64,000 nucleotides of DNA from Planctobacterium sp047947135 (GCA_047947135.1 CP170457.1:2356001-2420000); one strand, 5' to 3'. Shown: positions 9,326-18,617, counted from the first letter of the stretch. Notes: generated from the letters alone by a model not told the origin. Made by a program: numbers and translations.

Positions 9326-10687
9326 ATGAGTGCAAAAAAGCAAAAAACCACATTTGTCTGTAATGAATGTGGTTCAGATTTCCCCAGATGGCAAGGTCAA
9401 TGCAACGATTGTGGTGCCTGGAATTCCATTGTGGAAATGAGGTTGGGCAATAAATCCACCTCATCTGGACGATCGGGTTTCGCCGGATTAACGGAAGCCA
9501 AAGTGGAAACGCTGGCGGATATTGATTTACAAAAACTGCCACGCTTTTCATCAGGGTTTACTGAATTGGACAGAGTCCTTGGTGGGGGTATTGTCCCTGG
9601 TTCTGCCATTTTGATTGGTGGCTCACCAGGTGCGGGTAAAAGTACATTGTTGTTGCAATCTGTTTGTTTCTTGGCGCAACAAAAAAACATTTTATATGTC
9701 ACCGGTGAAGAATCATTGCAGCAAGTGGCAATGCGGGCAAAGCGTTTAGGCCTACCCAGCGATAAGGTACGAGTATTGGCCGAAACCGATGTTGACCTTA
9801 TCTGTCAACTTGCGCTGCAGGAAAAGCCTGACGTGATGGTGATTGATTCTATCCAGGTGATGCATCAACCTGATGTCCAATCCGCTCCAGGTGGTGTGGC
9901 TCAGGTACGAGAGTGCGCAGCGCAGTTGACCCGCTTTGCGAAACAACATCATGTTGCCATGTTTATCGTCGGCCATGTCACCAAGGATGGCTCATTGGCA
10001 GGTCCAAAAGTGTTGGAGCATTGTATCGATTGTTCTCTGATGCTCGATGGTGATGCAGATGGTCGTTACCGCACCATGCGAGGACATAAAAATCGCTTTG
10101 GTGCCGTCAATGAATTGGGTGTCTTTGCCATGACTGAAACCGGATTAAAGGAAGTTAAAAATCCATCGGCTATTTTTTTAAACCGAAGTGAAGAAGTGTC
10201 ACCGGGCAGCACGGTTATGGTCGTTTGGGAAGGAACACGACCACTATTGGTAGAAATTCAGGGGTTGGTAGATTACAGCCAAATGGCCAACCCACGCAGA
10301 CTGGCAGTGGGCCTGGAGCAAAATCGTCTGGCCATGTTGCTAGCAGTATTGCACCGCCACGGTCAGGTACAAATGAATGATCAGGATGTCTTTGTAAACG
10401 TCGTGGGTGGGATTCGGGTAACCGAAACCGGTGCCGACCTGGCGCTGTTGCTGGCTTTGTTGTCCAGCTTTAAAAACCAGCCTTTAGCACGAGATTTGAT
10501 CGTATTCGGTGAAGTCGGATTGTCTGGTGAGATACGACCTGTTGCCAACGGTACAGAGCGTATTGCAGAGGCGCGTAAGCATGGCTTCACGCGTGCCATC
10601 GTGCCTAAAGGCAATGTGCCGAAAAACACCAATGGCATGGAAGTAATTGGTGTGTCCAAATTGCAAGAAGCGCTGGAAGCGTTGTGA
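9326..10687 (+). CDS. radA: DNA repair protein RadA
   Basis: This 453-residue protein is a standard RadA (Sms), an ATP-dependent branch-migration helicase that processes recombination intermediates. It has an N-terminal C4 zinc finger (C12, C15, C26, C29), a RecA-like ATPase with Walker A GGSPGAGKST (98-107), the RadA-specific KNRFG motif (255-259), and a C-terminal Lon-protease-like domain (from about residue 330). The ATG at 9326 opens MSAKKQKTTF, which is the usual RadA start. It is divergent from the PilZ genes and convergent with ettA. No odd features. Confidence 0.97.
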   Translation: MSAKKQKTTFVCNECGSDFPRWQGQCNDCGAWNSIVEMRLGNKSTSSGRSGFAGLTEAKVETLADIDLQKLPRFSSGFTELDRVLGGGIVPGSAILIGGSPGAGKSTLLLQSVCFLAQQKNILYVTGEESLQQVAMRAKRLGLPSDKVRVLAETDVDLICQLALQEKPDVMVIDSIQVMHQPDVQSAPGGVAQVRECAAQLTRFAKQHHVAMFIVGHVTKDGSLAGPKVLEHCIDCSLMLDGDADGRYRTMRGHKNRFGAVNELGVFAMTETGLKEVKNPSAIFLNRSEEVSPGSTVMVVWEGTRPLLVEIQGLVDYSQMANPRRLAVGLEQNRLAMLLAVLHRHGQVQMNDQDVFVNVVGGIRVTETGADLALLLALLSSFKNQPLARDLIVFGEVGLSGEIRPVANGTERIAEARKHGFTRAIVPKGNVPKNTNGMEVIGVSKLQEALEAL

Positions 10688-10710
10688 TCTCGAACATTTC
10701 TTCTTGAATT

Positions 10711-10734
10711 AAAAAAGGCAGCCAGTTGGCTGCC
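10711..10734 (-). terminator. Terminator of ettA
   Basis: The inverted repeat GGCAGCC-AGTT-GGCTGCC (10717-10734) lies between the convergent radA and ettA stops. Read on the minus strand it is followed by a run of six T (10711-10716), giving a good rho-independent terminator for ettA. On the plus strand the T-tract is missing, so it would work less well for radA. Confidence 0.75.
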
Positions 10735-10744
10735 TCGTTCATGT

Positions 10745-12412
10745 TTATTTACTGATTTTTTTGTACTTCAAGCGATGCGGTTCAACCACATCCTGACCGA
10801 AATTGGCTTTTAGCCAGTCGGCATAGTCGGTGTAATTACCTTCGTAGAAGTTGATTTTACCTTCGTCGCGGTAATCCAGAATGTGGGTTGCCACACGGTC
10901 AAGGAACCATCTATCGTGGGAAATAACCATGGCGCAGCCAGGAAATTCCAGTAATGCATTTTCTAATGCTCGCAGGGTTTCTACGTCAAGGTCATTGGTT
11001 GGCTCATCCAGCAACAGCACGTTACCGCCGGCCTTCAATAACTTGGCTAAATGTACCCGGTTACGCTCACCACCAGATAGATCTTTCACATATTTCTGTT
11101 GATCATTGCCTTTGAAATTAAACCGACTGCAGTAGGCTCGGCTATTGATTTCGAAGTTACCGATGCGGATCATATCCTGTTCTTCTGACAGCTCCTGCCA
11201 AACCGTTTTGTCACCATCCATATGGTCTCGGAACTGTTCGACGCTGGCTATACGAACCGAATCCCCGATAATGATCTCACCGGAATCAGGTTGTTCCTGA
11301 CCTGATAGCATTCTGAACAGAGTTGATTTACCTGCGCCATTGGGGCCGATAATACCGACGATAGCACCTTTGGGCATATTGAAACTCAGGTCATCGATTA
11401 AGACTCGGTCGCCGTAAGATTTATTCAGGTTTTTAACTTCAACAACCTGATCCCCCAGTCGTTCACCTGGTGGAATAAATAGCTCGTTGGTTTCATTGCG
11501 CTTTTGATAGTCAGACGTCGCCATTTCTTCAAAGCGGGACATTCTGGCTTTACTTTTCGCCTGACGACCTTTGGGGTTGCTACGTACCCATTCAAGCTCC
11601 TGTTTCATGGACTTCATGCGGGCATTTTCGCTGCGCTCTTCCTGTTCCAGGCGTTTCTCTTTTTGTTCCAGCCAACTGGAGTAGTTGCCTTCCCATGGAA
11701 TACCATGACCACGGTCCAATTCCAGAATCCAGCCAGCGACATTGTCAAGGAAGTATCTATCGTGGGTTATGGCTACTACTGTACCTTCATAGTCGTGTAA
11801 GAATCGCTCCAGCCATGCCACAGATTCTGCATCCAGATGGTTGGTCGGCTCATCGAGAAGCAGCATGTCTGGTTTTTCCAGTAATAATCGACATAACGCA
11901 ACGCGTCTGCGTTCACCACCGGATAAGTTGCTGACATCGGCGTCCCATGGTGGCAGACGTAATGCATCCGCGGCACGTTCGAGAGCATTGTCCAGGTTGT
12001 GACCATCTTTACTTTGAATGATTGCTTCCAGCTCTCCCTGTTCTTTTGCCAGGGCATCAAAGTCAGCATCTGGATCAGCATATTCGGCATAAACTTCATC
12101 AAGACGTTTTATCGCATGCACAACGTCAGCAACGGCTTCTTCGATATTTCCTCTGACATCTTTACTTTCGTCAAGTTTGGGTTCCTGTGGCAAGTAGCCG
12201 ACTTTTAAGTCTTGTTGTGGTCTGGCTTCACCTTCAAACTCGGTGTCGACCCCAGCCATGATGCGCAATAAGGTTGATTTACCTGCACCGTTAAGACCTA
12301 ACACACCAATTTTGGCGCCCGGGAAAAAGCTTAACGATATATCTTTTAATATCTGACGTTTTGGGGGCACGATTTTGCCCACGCGAAGCATTGTGTATAC
12401 GTACTGAGACAT
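10745..12412 (-). CDS. ettA: Energy-dependent translational throttle protein EttA (ABC-F)
   Basis: This 555-residue ABC-F ATPase binds the ribosomal E site and gates entry into elongation according to ATP/ADP state. Two ATPase cassettes are present: Walker A GLNGAGKS with signature LSGGERRRV in the first half, and GPNGAGKS with LSGGERNRV in the second, with the charged linker between them. I chose ATG 12412 (MSQYVYTMLRVGKIVPPKR), which matches the conserved EttA start and has AGAAGAG upstream. An in-frame start 11 codons earlier would add non-homologous residues. No membrane segments, as expected for ABC-F. Confidence 0.95.
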   Translation of the reverse strand: MSQYVYTMLRVGKIVPPKRQILKDISLSFFPGAKIGVLGLNGAGKSTLLRIMAGVDTEFEGEARPQQDLKVGYLPQEPKLDESKDVRGNIEEAVADVVHAIKRLDEVYAEYADPDADFDALAKEQGELEAIIQSKDGHNLDNALERAADALRLPPWDADVSNLSGGERRRVALCRLLLEKPDMLLLDEPTNHLDAESVAWLERFLHDYEGTVVAITHDRYFLDNVAGWILELDRGHGIPWEGNYSSWLEQKEKRLEQEERSENARMKSMKQELEWVRSNPKGRQAKSKARMSRFEEMATSDYQKRNETNELFIPPGERLGDQVVEVKNLNKSYGDRVLIDDLSFNMPKGAIVGIIGPNGAGKSTLFRMLSGQEQPDSGEIIIGDSVRIASVEQFRDHMDGDKTVWQELSEEQDMIRIGNFEINSRAYCSRFNFKGNDQQKYVKDLSGGERNRVHLAKLLKAGGNVLLLDEPTNDLDVETLRALENALLEFPGCAMVISHDRWFLDRVATHILDYRDEGKINFYEGNYTDYADWLKANFGQDVVEPHRLKYKKISK

Positions 12413-12543
12413 AACTCTTCTTATTCCAATCAATGATGCAGGCATTCTAATGCAGGGAAAGCGATGAGTGAAGGGTGAAACCGGTAATCATCAATAATAC
12501 TTTTTACCGTTACGGTGGCTTCGTTGTACTGGGTTTCGCACTA

Positions 12544-12573
12544 TTGCATTTATAAGAGTGCATTAACTATAAA
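12544..12573 (+). promoter_or_regulatory. Putative sigma70 promoter of glyA
   Basis: TTGCAT (12544-12549) and TATAAA (12568-12573) are separated by 18 bases in the 255-bp gap between ettA and glyA. The predicted leader is about 88 nt. The rest of the gap is AT-rich, and I saw no clear riboswitch or PurR-type operator in it. Confidence 0.4.
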
Positions 12574-12667
12574 AAATTGTAATGGACAAGAACAAAACAT
12601 GCAGTGTACAAATCCCAAGAAACCGCTATTATGAGCGAATTTTCAGCCCCCAACCAGAGGAAGAGTA

Positions 12668-13924
12668 ATGCTGTCACGAGACATGAATATTGCTGATTTC
12701 GATCCTGAACTGTGGGATGCCATGCAGGCAGAAACAGTGCGTCAGGAACAACATATTGAACTTATCGCATCAGAGAACTATACCAGCCCACGGGTATTGC
12801 AGGCTCAGGGTTCACAGTTAACCAATAAATATGCAGAAGGCTACCCAGGTAAGCGTTACTACGGTGGTTGTGAATATGTTGATAAAGCAGAAGAGTTAGC
12901 AATCGAACGTGCCAAGCAGCTATTCGGTGCAGACTATGCAAACGTACAACCGCACTCTGGTTCGCAGGCAAATTCCGCGGTATTTATGGCGTTGTTGGAA
13001 GCCAATGATACGGTATTGGGTATGAGTCTCGCCCACGGTGGTCACTTGACCCACGGTTCTCACGTGAGTTTCTCTGGTAAGCTTTATAACGCCGTTCAGT
13101 ACGGTCTCAATGAAGAAACCGGTGAAATTGACTATGAGCAAGTGCAGGCGCTTGCCAACGAACATAAACCTAAAATGATTATCGGTGGTTTTTCAGCGTA
13201 TTCTGGAATTGTCGACTGGGCGCGTTTTCGTCAAATCGCGGACAGTGTCGGTGCTTATTTACTGGTAGACATGGCTCACGTAGCAGGTCTTGTTGCGGCA
13301 GGTGTTTATCCTAATCCTGTTCCTCATGCCCATGTTGTCACAACAACCACTCACAAAACGTTGGCGGGTCCACGTGGTGGACTGATTATTTCAGCCTGTG
13401 GCGATGAAGCACTGTACAAGAAGTTCAACAGTGCTGTATTCCCTGGTGGGCAGGGTGGTCCTTTGTGTCACGTTATTGCGGCAAAGGCCGTTGCGTTCAA
13501 AGAAGCATTGCAGCCTGAGTTCAAAGCGTATCAGCAACAAGTAGTGCAAAACGCCAAGGCGATGGTGTCAGTATTTCAGGAGCGTGGTTACAAGATTGTC
13601 TCTGATGGCACAGATAACCACCTGTTTCTGCTGGATCTCATCGACAAAGATATTACCGGTAAAGATGCAGATGCCGCTTTAGGTCGAGCATTTATCACCG
13701 TGAATAAAAACTCAGTGCCGAATGATCCACGATCTCCATTCGTGACTAGTGGTTTACGTATTGGTACGCCAGCTATTACACGTCGTGGTTTTGGTTTAGA
13801 AGAAACGAAACAAACGGCAAACTGGATGTGCGATGTACTGGATAATATCGAAGACGAAAGTGTGATTGCTGCTGTGAAAGAGCAAGTCATAGCGCTTTGT
13901 GAACGCTTCCCGGTTTATGCCTAA
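12668..13924 (+). CDS. glyA: Serine hydroxymethyltransferase
   Basis: This 418-residue PLP enzyme interconverts serine and glycine while loading methylene groups onto tetrahydrofolate. The PLP-binding lysine is K230 in TTTTHKTLAGPRGG; ELIASENY (31-38) and the Gly-rich GQGGPL stretch are family hallmarks. MLSRDMNIADFD parallels the E. coli start, and GAGGAAGAG sits just upstream of the ATG at 12668. Length is normal (E. coli 417). It is a single-gene unit with its own promoter and a strong terminator, and it supplies one-carbon units for the purine pathway gene purF found earlier in the window. Confidence 0.98.
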   Translation: MLSRDMNIADFDPELWDAMQAETVRQEQHIELIASENYTSPRVLQAQGSQLTNKYAEGYPGKRYYGGCEYVDKAEELAIERAKQLFGADYANVQPHSGSQANSAVFMALLEANDTVLGMSLAHGGHLTHGSHVSFSGKLYNAVQYGLNEETGEIDYEQVQALANEHKPKMIIGGFSAYSGIVDWARFRQIADSVGAYLLVDMAHVAGLVAAGVYPNPVPHAHVVTTTTHKTLAGPRGGLIISACGDEALYKKFNSAVFPGGQGGPLCHVIAAKAVAFKEALQPEFKAYQQQVVQNAKAMVSVFQERGYKIVSDGTDNHLFLLDLIDKDITGKDADAALGRAFITVNKNSVPNDPRSPFVTSGLRIGTPAITRRGFGLEETKQTANWMCDVLDNIEDESVIAAVKEQVIALCERFPVYA

Positions 13925-13940
13925 GTAAACCTGCTTTTTC

Positions 13941-13966
13941 AAAAAACCGGCGAAAGCCGGTTTTTT
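13941..13966 (+). terminator. Strong terminator after glyA
   Basis: AAAAAACCGGC (13941-13951), a GAAA tetraloop, and GCCGGTTTTTT (13956-13966) form a perfect stem that ends in a T-run, 16 bp after glyA. The A-tract on the other side makes it potentially bidirectional. Confidence 0.9.
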
Positions 13967-14140
13967 ATTGCCTGTAAAATTATCCTTTTCTTTCCTGTGT
14001 ATTCTTTGCAGTTTACTCAATAGCCTCTAATACTTTAGGTGAATGGGGACACAAAACGCTGGTATTTGGCAGTGAATTACTCTTAAACTGATTTTAATAT
14101 CGACCGATAATCTATTAAACACAAATAATAACGAACAAAT

Positions 14141-14497
14141 ATGAACGTAGCGACATCATTACCGCAGGACAAAAAATTGCATGTGTTATTCCGAGTTGAA
14201 CCCGGATGCATGGGCCCAGCGGGACTCGACCATATACAGGAGTTCATTAAATTTGCACAGGATGAGGTAGAACGATTTCATCCTGAATTCGTACATTGGG
14301 AAATTGTCGCGCGCATGAACAAAAAACTGCCAGAAATGCAGTACAAAGTAGGTAACAAAAACCTCACTCATGATAAAGCTGCGCGCTATCTTGATCATTT
14401 TGACCAATGCCTGGATGATTTTGAAGAAGAACTACACGACCTGATCGCGGAGTTGGTCGATAAGTTCTGGGATGAGGATGCCAGCAGAGGCACCTGA
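14141..14497 (+). CDS. Conserved-looking hypothetical protein
   Basis: I do not recognise this 118-residue protein. It is soluble-looking and strongly acidic toward the C-terminus (DQCLDDFEEELHDLIAELVD, an amphipathic helix), with no signal peptide or membrane span. The first half (LHVLFRVEPGCMGPAG at 18-33, then FVHWEIVARMNK) reads like a folded alpha/beta unit. It has a plausible ATG start at 14141 after an AT-rich spacer and runs convergently with the DUF6265-like gene 6 bp away. It stands alone between glyA and nrdR. No function can be assigned; homologues probably exist in Alteromonadales. Confidence 0.6.
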   Translation: MNVATSLPQDKKLHVLFRVEPGCMGPAGLDHIQEFIKFAQDEVERFHPEFVHWEIVARMNKKLPEMQYKVGNKNLTHDKAARYLDHFDQCLDDFEEELHDLIAELVDKFWDEDASRGT

Positions 14498-14503
14498 ACC
14501 CGT

Positions 14504-14956
14504 TTAGTCATTCACTTTTTGCATCAATAGTTCGAAGCCTTTCCCTTCAAGGTTTACCACCCGAATGTGTAATCTGCCTTCCTGCATTTTATAGTGCAGG
14601 CGTTGTGGAAAGTCATGATTAGCATTTTCGAATACAACTTCGCTGTTCTGACATGTTGTCGCCTTAAAGGCTACCGGCAAAGCATTTTCTGGCACTTTGG
14701 CAATAAAAAACACACCATCTAACATTTGTACTAGCCTCAAATGCTCTTCAAAGTGAGATATTACCTCATCATCAGCAAACGTTTGGGTTGTCGATATCCC
14801 TTCCATGGACTGTGGGCTAACCATCTCCCATGTCTCAAGAATACGTTTTTTGCTGGTTTGTTGTTGCCATGCACCATTTAGCCAATGCAATTGCTTGAGG
14901 TCCTGACATGGTTGTTCAGCAGTAGCAGTGAAAGTCATCATAGTCAGACACAACAT
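14504..14956 (-). CDS. Secreted DUF6265-like protein
   Basis: From M33 of the longest frame (ATG at 14956) the protein is 150 residues with a signal-like start MLCLTMMTFTATAEQ, cleavage probably after TATA, then a body opening with LHWLNGAWQ. The WLxGxW pattern and the FENANHDFPQRLHY block fit the DUF6265 family of small secreted or periplasmic beta-rich proteins of unknown role. The longer frame (to 15052) would put 32 extra, non-signal residues in front and run through the likely nrdR promoter, so I prefer the shorter start, although no clear ribosome-binding site precedes it. It is divergent from nrdR. Confidence 0.65.
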   Translation of the reverse strand: MLCLTMMTFTATAEQPCQDLKQLHWLNGAWQQQTSKKRILETWEMVSPQSMEGISTTQTFADDEVISHFEEHLRLVQMLDGVFFIAKVPENALPVAFKATTCQNSEVVFENANHDFPQRLHYKMQEGRLHIRVVNLEGKGFELLMQKVND

Positions 14957-14985
14957 CAAAGATCGGTAAACACATCGAGTTGCGC

Positions 14986-14991
14986 TATAAT
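14986..14991 (+). promoter_or_regulatory. Possible -10 element for nrdR
   Basis: A perfect TATAAT lies 120 bp upstream of nrdR, but no convincing -35 hexamer is at the right distance. It falls inside the N-terminal extension of the divergent DUF6265-like frame, which argues for the shorter start of that gene. Confidence 0.3.
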
Positions 14992-15111
14992 GGCGCGATG
15001 ATTGGCGGGCTTTTAGGTCGGTCAGCCCTTGAAAAATATTACAATCAGCCATATTTACCTGTCGTGAAAAAGTAATTCACTGTCAGTTTAATCCACTGTT
15101 CGAGAAAAGCC

Positions 15112-15567
15112 ATGTTATGTCCATTTTGCGCTGCCCAGGATACCAAAGTTATAGACTCCAGACTGGTATCTGAAGGTCATCAGATTCGGCGGCGCCGAGA
15201 GTGTGTCAATTGCAAAGAACGATTTACTACGTTTGAAGCTGCTGAGCTGGTCATGCCACGCATCGTCAAGCGCGACGGTAATCGTGAACCCTTTAATGAA
15301 GACAAGCTCCGGGCTGGCATGTTGCGGGCACTGGAGAAGCGGCCTGTCAGTACTGAAGATATTGAGAAAAGTATCGACCGCATTAAGTCATCGATTCGAG
15401 CGACAGGTGAGCGTGAAGTTGGCAGCGAATTGATTGGTAATTTTATCATGTCTGAATTACGCGATCTGGACAAAGTGGCCTATGTCAGATTTGCGTCGGT
15501 GTATCGTTCATTTGAAGATATCAAAGAATTTGGTGAAGAAATCGCCAAATTGGGTGATCATCAATGA
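15112..15567 (+). CDS. nrdR: Transcriptional repressor NrdR
   Basis: This 151-residue protein is a full-length NrdR, the (d)ATP-sensing repressor of ribonucleotide reductase genes. The zinc ribbon uses C3, C6, C31 and C34 (MLCPFC ... CVNC), with the basic DNA-contact stretch QIRRRRE between them, followed by an ATP-cone domain (about residues 49-139). It overlaps the ribD start by 4 bp (ATGA), so the two are translationally coupled, as in many gammaproteobacteria. No NrdR box can be expected here, since those sit before nrd genes. Confidence 0.97.
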   Translation: MLCPFCAAQDTKVIDSRLVSEGHQIRRRRECVNCKERFTTFEAAELVMPRIVKRDGNREPFNEDKLRAGMLRALEKRPVSTEDIEKSIDRIKSSIRATGEREVGSELIGNFIMSELRDLDKVAYVRFASVYRSFEDIKEFGEEIAKLGDHQ

Positions 15568-16712
15568 GTTTGTCGCCGCAAGCTTCGGTTACAGTCGATG
15601 CAAGAGATGCGGAAATGATGGCACGAGCAATCCAGCTCGCCAAAAAAGGACGATTTACCACTTCACCCAACCCCAATGTTGGTTGTGTTATAACCAATTC
15701 GAAAGGGCACATTGTCGGTGAAGGATTTCACTTTAAAGCCGGCCTGGGGCACGCTGAGGTCAATGCGTTGGCGCAAGCAAAATCAGCCGCGCAAGATGGT
15801 ACTGCTTATGTCACGCTAGAGCCTTGCAGTCATTTTGGGCGCACACCGCCCTGTGCGAATGCCTTGATTGAGGCAGGCGTAAAAAGAGTAGTTGTTGCTA
15901 TGCAGGACCCTAATCCTAAAGTGGCGGGGAAGGGGTTTAAGCTGCTGCAGGATGCCGGCATTGAGGTGCAATGTGGTGTGTTAGCGTCTCAGGCAATACA
16001 GCTGAATAAAGGGTTTGTCAGCCGTTTTGAAAAGCAACGACCCTATGTCACAGTAAAGCTGGCTATGAGTCTGGATGGCAGAATTGCCTTAAAAAATGGC
16101 ATCAGTCAGTGGATTACAGGACCACAAGCCAGACAAGACGTGCAACGACATCGTGCTGAGGCCTGTGCTATTTTAACTGGATCGGGCACCGTCCTGTCAG
16201 ATGATCCTTCGCTTAACGTGCGCTATCAAGAGCTGGGTTACGCACAGTCGTTAATCAATGACACTGAGCTTCGGCAGCCAGCAAGAATCATAATCGATAG
16301 TAAAAACCAATTACCTGACACTCGCAAACTTTACCACTTACCCGGCAGCGTCACGGTATTTAACACGCGTCATAATCCGAATTTACCCGGTAACATTACC
16401 CAGTGGCAGACTGAATTAGACGGCGGAAAAATTAATTTAGCGGTTGCGCTGTCACTTTTGGCGGAGCAACAATACAACCATATCTGGGTTGAGGCCGGTG
16501 CTCGACTGGCAGGTGCTTTATTAGCAAAGCAGTTGGTGGATGAATTGATTGTATATGTTGCCCCGAAATTATTAGGGCACGAGGGGCGGGAACTGGTGTA
16601 TTTGCAGGATATTGTGGCAATGGAGCAGTGCCAGGAGTTGCGTTGGCAGCAACAAATGCAAGTCGGAAATGACCTGAAATTGGTTGCCGTACCTATATAT
16701 AAACCCCAATGA
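15564..16712 (+). CDS. ribD: Bifunctional pyrimidine deaminase/reductase RibD
   Basis: This 382-residue riboflavin enzyme carries out deamination and then side-chain reduction of the pyrimidine intermediate. The N-terminal deaminase zinc site is H63-E65 (GHAEVNAL) with C88 and C97 (EPCSHFGRTPPC). The C-terminal reductase domain starts at about residue 155 (VKLAMSLDGRIAL). Length is slightly above E. coli RibD (367). The ATG overlaps the nrdR stop, and ribE begins 16 bp downstream, so nrdR-ribD-ribE-ribB form one operon. Confidence 0.96.
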   Translation: MSLSPQASVTVDARDAEMMARAIQLAKKGRFTTSPNPNVGCVITNSKGHIVGEGFHFKAGLGHAEVNALAQAKSAAQDGTAYVTLEPCSHFGRTPPCANALIEAGVKRVVVAMQDPNPKVAGKGFKLLQDAGIEVQCGVLASQAIQLNKGFVSRFEKQRPYVTVKLAMSLDGRIALKNGISQWITGPQARQDVQRHRAEACAILTGSGTVLSDDPSLNVRYQELGYAQSLINDTELRQPARIIIDSKNQLPDTRKLYHLPGSVTVFNTRHNPNLPGNITQWQTELDGGKINLAVALSLLAEQQYNHIWVEAGARLAGALLAKQLVDELIVYVAPKLLGHEGRELVYLQDIVAMEQCQELRWQQQMQVGNDLKLVAVPIYKPQ

Positions 16713-16728
16713 AGATCAGGAGCAGTAT

Positions 16729-17391
16729 GTGTTTACCGGAATAATTGAATCTGTTGGCAGTATCAGCGAATTACAACCCAGAGGCAATGATATGCGAGTG
16801 CGTATTGCCACCGGTAAGTTGGCGATGGACGATGTGCAACTGGGTGACAGTATCGCCACTAACGGTGTTTGCCTGACCGTGGTGAGTTTTGGTGAGCAGT
16901 TTTTTGACGCTGATGTATCTATTGAAACCATTAAACGAACAGGTTTTGTGGATTACCAGGCCGGCCATCCCGTCAACTTGGAAAAAGCCATGCAGGCGAC
17001 TTCGCGCTTTGGTGGCCACATCGTGAGTGGACACGTTGACGGTGTTGGCGAAATCGTGCAAGTGGATGAATTAGGACAAACCTGGGAAATCTGGGTGCAA
17101 GCGCCGGATAATTTAGCCAAGTACATTGCTGAAAAAGGCTCCATTACCGTTGATGGAACCAGCTTGACAGTGAATGATGTTGATGGGGCGCGTTTTAAAT
17201 TGACATTGGTACCACATACCCTGCAAGAAACAGTTATTCAACACTATCGCTGCGGTACAAAAGTGAATCTGGAAGTCGATGTAATTGCTCGTTATCTGGA
17301 GAGACTGATGCTAGGTGAACACGCAGCGCAAAGTCAGCCATCTTCCATTAGTGAAAGTTTTCTTGCAGAACATGGCTATTTACGAAAGTAA
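16729..17391 (+). CDS. ribE: Riboflavin synthase, alpha subunit
   Basis: This 220-residue enzyme dismutates two lumazine molecules into riboflavin. Two tandem lumazine-binding barrels are visible, the first opening with FTGIIESVGSI and the second with FGGHIVSGHVDGVGEI (about residues 92-107). I start it at GTG 16729, which gives the conserved (M)FTGIIE terminus and has AGGAG at 16718-16722, six bases upstream. A longer frame from 16684 overlaps ribD and adds no conserved residues. It is the third gene of the riboflavin operon. Confidence 0.95.
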   Translation: MFTGIIESVGSISELQPRGNDMRVRIATGKLAMDDVQLGDSIATNGVCLTVVSFGEQFFDADVSIETIKRTGFVDYQAGHPVNLEKAMQATSRFGGHIVSGHVDGVGEIVQVDELGQTWEIWVQAPDNLAKYIAEKGSITVDGTSLTVNDVDGARFKLTLVPHTLQETVIQHYRCGTKVNLEVDVIARYLERLMLGEHAAQSQPSSISESFLAEHGYLRK

Positions 17392-17426
17392 TAATAATTA
17401 ACCCTACAAAAGACATTAAGAATACT

Positions 17427-18536
17427 ATGACCTTACACACCACACAGGAAATCATCGAAGATATCCGACAAGGGAAAATGGTCATCCTGATGGATGATGA
17501 AGATCGCGAGAACGAAGGCGATCTGATTATGGCGGCGGAACACGTTACCCCTGAAGCTATCAATTTTATGGTAACTCATGCACGCGGTTTAGTCTGTTTA
17601 CCAATGACGCAAGAGCGTTGTGAGCGCTTAAACCTGCCTTTGATGGTAGATAATAATGGTGCCCAATTCTCTACAAACTTCACGGTGTCAATTGAAGCCG
17701 CAGAGGGCGTCACTACTGGGATTTCAGCAGCCGATAGAGCGACAACTATCCTTAAAGCTGCGGACAAAAACGCGAAGCCCTCTGATATCGTACAACCCGG
17801 ACATATTTTTCCGTTAATTGCGAAACAGGGTGGTGTTTTAAATCGTGCAGGACACACAGAGGCAGGTGTTGACCTGGCGCGCCTGGCCGATTGTGAGCCG
17901 GCTGCGGTTATTGTCGAGATCCTTAACGACGATGGCACTATGGCCCGACGTCCAGAGTTGGAGACCTTTGCGAAAAAGCATGATCTGAAAATTGGTACCA
18001 TTGCGGATTTGATTGAATACCGGAACCTTAATGAAACCACTGTTGAACAAATAGCGACCTGCAAACTGCCTACTGATGCTGGGGATTTTCAACTAACCAC
18101 ATTTCGTGACACGGTTGATAACCAACTGCATTTTGCGATGACCCATGGCGAAATTGACCCTGAGCAACCCACGCTGGTTCGGGTTCACCTGAAAAACACA
18201 TTCAGTGACATGCTGGGATCGCACCGAGCTATCGAGCGCAGCATGAATCTGCAACAAGCCATGCAGAGGATCGCCAAAGATGATGGTGTATTGGTGATTT
18301 TGGGACGAGATGAGAGTAACGACGAGATTATCAACGTCGTACAGCAATTTCAGGCGGAAGATCAAGGTCAGTCGACCACAGGCAATACCTGGAAAGGCTC
18401 TTCCCGAACCATTGGTGTTGGTTGCCAGATATTAAAGTCCCTTGGTGTAAGAAAAATGCGCTTGTTGAGCAAGCCCATTAAATATCACGCATTATCAGGT
18501 TACGGTCTGGAAGTGGTCGAAACTATTTCAGATTAA
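17427..18536 (+). CDS. ribB: Dihydroxybutanone phosphate synthase with degenerate GTP cyclohydrolase II domain (RibBX-type)
   Basis: This 369-residue fusion has an N-terminal RibB domain (residues 1 to about 200) with the metal/substrate motif DDEDRENEGDL (23-33), HARGLVCLPM and RAGHTEAGVDL, so DHBP synthase activity is expected. The C-terminal half resembles GTP cyclohydrolase II in outline (GSHRAIERSMNLQQAM), but the Cys-rich zinc site of RibA is absent; the only Cys residues there are isolated. A RibB fused to a cyclohydrolase domain lacking catalytic residues is known in Proteobacteria as RibBX. If so, a separate ribA must supply the first riboflavin step. It follows ribE by 35 bp. Confidence 0.93.
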   Translation: MTLHTTQEIIEDIRQGKMVILMDDEDRENEGDLIMAAEHVTPEAINFMVTHARGLVCLPMTQERCERLNLPLMVDNNGAQFSTNFTVSIEAAEGVTTGISAADRATTILKAADKNAKPSDIVQPGHIFPLIAKQGGVLNRAGHTEAGVDLARLADCEPAAVIVEILNDDGTMARRPELETFAKKHDLKIGTIADLIEYRNLNETTVEQIATCKLPTDAGDFQLTTFRDTVDNQLHFAMTHGEIDPEQPTLVRVHLKNTFSDMLGSHRAIERSMNLQQAMQRIAKDDGVLVILGRDESNDEIINVVQQFQAEDQGQSTTGNTWKGSSRTIGVGCQILKSLGVRKMRLLSKPIKYHALSGYGLEVVETISD

Positions 18537-18617
18537 ATCGAAGTCTTGTTACAAATCAGCTTGGAAAAATACTTAAGGTACAACTATGGTTTCTAAGCTG
18601 CGTTGTGCTGGTGGATG

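Noticed and set aside
16684..16728. Upstream extension of ribE from 16684
   Set aside because: It overlaps ribD and adds residues without homology; GTG 16729 has the correct SD and conserved terminus.
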